Both the position numbers and the translations under genes were made by a program. From positions 1 through 24,694 of the IMG/VR virus record IMGVR_UViG_3300046816_000250: DNA of 24,694 bases. One strand, 5' to 3'. The number at the start of each line of letters is the position of its first letter. Position 1 is the stretch's first letter. Below are positions 22,545-24,694 of the stretch, one piece after another. Source of the stretch: a virus. Under the pieces are notes generated by a model, which searched no databases, was not told the origin of the DNA, and saw only the letters and a list, made by a program, of their open reading frames with translations.

Positions 22545-24062
22545 TCAGCCGATCAGTGCGCGGACGTTGAACGGCATTCGTGTGTTGACCGTGGCGGCAC
22601 TGACTGCCATGGCCAGCGCCTGCATCCCGTCGATACGGCCCGACGACTTGGCCTTCTCCAGCTTGCGGTTGCCGGCCGGGTCGGTGACCACCGTGGCGTT
22701 GGCCGCGCACATCGTCATCACCGGGTGCATGCCGTGCCGCAACCGCTCTTGCAGCGCCACCGTCTCCAGCGCATCCAGCGCCGGCGCCATGTCGCGGAAG
22801 CCTTGGCCATGCTCCTCCAGCGGCAGGTTCAGCCCGATCGCCGTGGTCGCCGCCTTGAGCTCGTCGATGCGCCAACGGTCAAAGCGGATCGAGCGGATGT
22901 TGCAGCGTTTCGAGATCTCGCCGAGCCGCTGTGCGACAAAGCCGTAATCGATCGTCACACCCGGCACCGCGGTGATGAATCCCTGCTGCGCCCAGGTGTC
23001 ATACGGCGCCTTGTCGCGTTGTGCCCGGTCGCGCAGCGTGTCGGCCGGCGTCCAGAAATGCGGCCACACATTCCACGTTCCGGCCGGACCCTCGGCGACC
23101 AGCACCAGCGCCGTCAGATCCTGCCGCCCCGACAGGTCGAGCCCGCCATAAACCGGGCCGTTGGCGAAAGCTTCCATCTCCGGCGCGCCGCCATTGGCCT
23201 CCCATACCGACAGCGAGAACAGTTGCGCCAAAGCACTGACACGCTGGTTGAGGTGCAGGTTCCTGAACGCCGACTCGAAGCTCGGCATCCGCTGCGCCTT
23301 CTCGGCCAGCTTGGCGATCTCGCCGATGTTGAGGAAGTCGCCAAGCGCCGGGTTTGCCTGCCGCCAGGTCGCCGGGTCGTCGAGCGCCGCATCCTCGGCC
23401 GCGGCGAACAGGATCAGCTTCTGCGTCGGGTCAGTGCCGGCCTTGGCGTAATCGATGAGCTGCGACAACAGGTCCGCCGCGGTCGGCGCCTGGGTCGAGA
23501 TGACGATCGACAGCGGGTGCTCGTGCGCCCCCATCGCCGTCTCCAGCGCGTCGTAGAGGTCGCTCTTCGGCCCGCGCACCTGGCCCAGTTCGTCGTGGAT
23601 GACGAGCGCGGGACTAAACCCGAACGTCGTCTTCGCATCCGCGGCGAGTGCTTTGTAGCGCGACCCCGTCAGCGGCGAGAACAATTCCTTCGCCGAGTCC
23701 CGCACCACCACCAGGTTCGGATCGCTCATCTCGCGCGACATCCGCACCATCTTCGCCGCCAGCGAAAACACGATCGACGCCTGGTCCCGCGACTGCGCCG
23801 ACGAGAAGAGCTGCGCGTTGCGCTCGGCCTCGGGGCCGACCAGATGCGTCACCACCAGCATCGCAATGAGCGCCGTCTTGCCGTTCTTGCGCCCCATGCT
23901 GACGATCGCCTGGCGCGTCGGCGTGTCGTAAATCTGGTGAATGATCGCCTTCTGCCAGTCGCGCAGCCGGATCGGCTCGCCGACATGCGCACCCTCGGGC
24001 GTCACCAGGTACTTTTCGATAAAGCGGATGACCCGATCGGCGCGGTCGGGTGTCACTGCCAC
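22545..24062 (-). CDS. terL: large terminase subunit (HK97-like, GTG start)
   Basis: The likely start is GTG 24062, with GAGG five to six bases before and one base after the stop of the small membrane gene. A longer frame begins at 24146 but lies over that gene. Numbered from this start (505 residues), the ATPase motifs are SMGRKNGKT (Walker A-like, 55-63) and ALVIHDEL (Walker B, D157-E158). The nuclease part carries GGLDLSGRQDLTAL (catalytic Asp) and a distal RIDGMQALAMAV with another Asp. This enzyme cleaves concatemeric DNA and drives it into the prohead, with the small subunit choosing the start. It is the usual packaging motor for HK97-type heads. Confidence 0.94.
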   Translation of the reverse strand: MAVTPDRADRVIRFIEKYLVTPEGAHVGEPIRLRDWQKAIIHQIYDTPTRQAIVSMGRKNGKTALIAMLVVTHLVGPEAERNAQLFSSAQSRDQASIVFSLAAKMVRMSREMSDPNLVVVRDSAKELFSPLTGSRYKALAADAKTTFGFSPALVIHDELGQVRGPKSDLYDALETAMGAHEHPLSIVISTQAPTAADLLSQLIDYAKAGTDPTQKLILFAAAEDAALDDPATWRQANPALGDFLNIGEIAKLAEKAQRMPSFESAFRNLHLNQRVSALAQLFSLSVWEANGGAPEMEAFANGPVYGGLDLSGRQDLTALVLVAEGPAGTWNVWPHFWTPADTLRDRAQRDKAPYDTWAQQGFITAVPGVTIDYGFVAQRLGEISKRCNIRSIRFDRWRIDELKAATTAIGLNLPLEEHGQGFRDMAPALDALETVALQERLRHGMHPVMTMCAANATVVTDPAGNRKLEKAKSSGRIDGMQALAMAVSAATVNTRMPFNVRALIG

Positions 24063-24063
24063 G

Positions 24064-24225
24064 TTATCCTCGTAACCCCGGCAGGAAGAGGAACAGGCCG
24101 AGCAGCAAGACTGACACAAAGGCGAGGAACGCCTGCCCGGCAGCAAACGGCGCCAGCGGCGGGAACGGCGCGATGGTCAGCACCCATAAAAACATTGTTA
24201 CCACAAAAAGTATCTCGATTATCAT
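24064..24225 (-). CDS. 53-residue two-span membrane protein between terminase genes
   Basis: The ATG shares ATGA with the small terminase stop (24222-24225) and the TAA is one base before the large terminase GTG. The product has two hydrophobic segments (about 3-20, IIEILFVVTMFLWVLTIA, and about 33-50, FLAFVSVLLLGLFLFLP) separated by a Pro/Ala/Gly turn (FPPLAPFAAGQ). That is the shape of a small holin or an integral membrane modulator. No lysis gene is near it and I recognise no family. Being embedded with both terminase genes suggests it is made with them. Confidence 0.65.
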   Translation of the reverse strand: MIIEILFVVTMFLWVLTIAPFPPLAPFAAGQAFLAFVSVLLLGLFLFLPGLRG

Positions 24226-24650
24226 GCCACCGCCCGGAGCTTCACCGCGCCGCCTCCTACCAGTTCGTCACCGGGATCTTTTGTCACCTCGTCGCGCTTG
24301 GCCTCGTGAACTTCGACCGCGGCCTGGACTGACAGCCGCAGCAGCCGCGCCGACATCGCGTAGTTAATCCGCAGCGGCCGCAGCTCCGTCAGCACCAGTT
24401 CACGACCCTCCTTCGACCCCACCGGAAACCGTCGCAACCGCCGCCAGACCTCCTCCAGACGTGCCTGCGTCTCGCAATGATCGGCAAGCAACCCCAACGC
24501 ACCACCGCCAAACCAATCGATCGGCTTCGACGCGGCGACTGATCGCCAGATGTGCTTGGCACGGGTCGACAAGTCGCGCGGCGGGTCAGGCCGCTTTTTA
24601 CCGGCTCGGTAAAATAAAGCTGCTTTCTCTTCAGCGGTTCTGCGTGGCAT
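24222..24650 (-). CDS. terS: small terminase subunit (P27-like)
   Basis: A 142-residue basic, helical protein. The stretch PPRDLSTRAKHIWRSVAAS followed by LADHCETQARLEEVWRRL and RINYAMSARLLRLSVQAA resembles the P27 family of small terminases. The subunit recognises the packaging site on DNA and regulates the large subunit. The ATG at 24650 has no clear Shine-Dalgarno in the 44 available bases upstream, and the operon promoter is probably outside the window. Its stop overlaps the start of a small membrane gene. Confidence 0.8.
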   Translation of the reverse strand: MPRRTAEEKAALFYRAGKKRPDPPRDLSTRAKHIWRSVAASKPIDWFGGGALGLLADHCETQARLEEVWRRLRRFPVGSKEGRELVLTELRPLRINYAMSARLLRLSVQAAVEVHEAKRDEVTKDPGDELVGGGAVKLRAVA

Positions 24651-24694
24651 GATAGTAAAACCCGTTACAATCCGAAAAAGACAAAAAGGAAACG

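Noticed and set aside
22531-22875. Extension of the zinc-ribbon frame into the terminase gene
   Set aside because: The added part is antithetical to terminase coding and lacks domain features; an ATG with GGAG lies right before the CxxC motifs.
22263-24332. Long open frame on the plus strand opposite the large terminase
   Set aside because: It is an arginine- and histidine-rich shadow antisense to a gene with clear ATPase and nuclease motifs; high GC commonly opens such frames.
24651-24694. Possible late promoter with TACTAT-like box before the small terminase
   Set aside because: No -35-like element at proper spacing and only 44 bases are visible.

Overview
The window is the morphogenesis (late) half of a tailed phage or prophage with a long non-contractile, siphovirus-type tail, plus the end of a short operon running the other way. 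GC is high (about 60-65% in most genes), and the fibre modules and small hypothetical genes have the flavour of phages of alphaproteobacteria, probably Hyphomicrobiales (Bradyrhizobium-like). The host assignment is inferred from style, not from a host gene. No integrase, replication gene, tRNA, CRISPR array or host flank is visible, so prophage and free phage cannot be told apart.

Layout. Positions 11-784 (+) hold four very small genes joined by ATGA/GTGA overlaps, one of them a 28-residue membrane peptide. A 149-bp leader with strong RNA hairpins (785-933) precedes a TTG-started exported protein (934-1413). That gene meets the late operon head-on with no base between the two stop codons (1413/1414). 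Everything from 24650 down to 1414 is on the minus strand and reads as one long, mostly overlapping late operon.

In order of transcription: small terminase, a 53-residue two-helix membrane protein, large terminase, a zinc-ribbon mini-protein, an exported four-cysteine protein, and an AT-rich Rha-type regulator with an HNH-like tail. Next come a fused prohead protease-scaffold-major capsid protein, a hairpin, an Ig-like protein, the portal, a collagen-like fibre, a head-tail connector, an HK97-gp10-like protein, a tail terminator, the tail tube, two tail-assembly proteins and the tape measure. The operon ends with a distal-tail protein, a 930-residue tail hub, seven host-recognition/fibre genes (2645-8498 plus an S74 self-cleaving fibre), and a membrane-anchored GAF-like protein.

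How it works together: the terminase packages DNA into a capsid built from the self-proteolysing capsid precursor; portal, connector and terminator join head to tail; the tube polymerises on the tape measure with its chaperones; hub and fibres form the adsorption apparatus. Carbohydrate-binding-like motifs recur in at least three fibre-type proteins.

Unusual points: capsid before portal, the protease-capsid fusion, several small membrane or exported genes embedded in the head module, the regulator inserted between packaging and capsid genes, and a leader at 785-933 in which an 11-bp helix would bury the ribosome binding site and a second helix competes with it. No endolysin or standard lysis cassette is recognisable.
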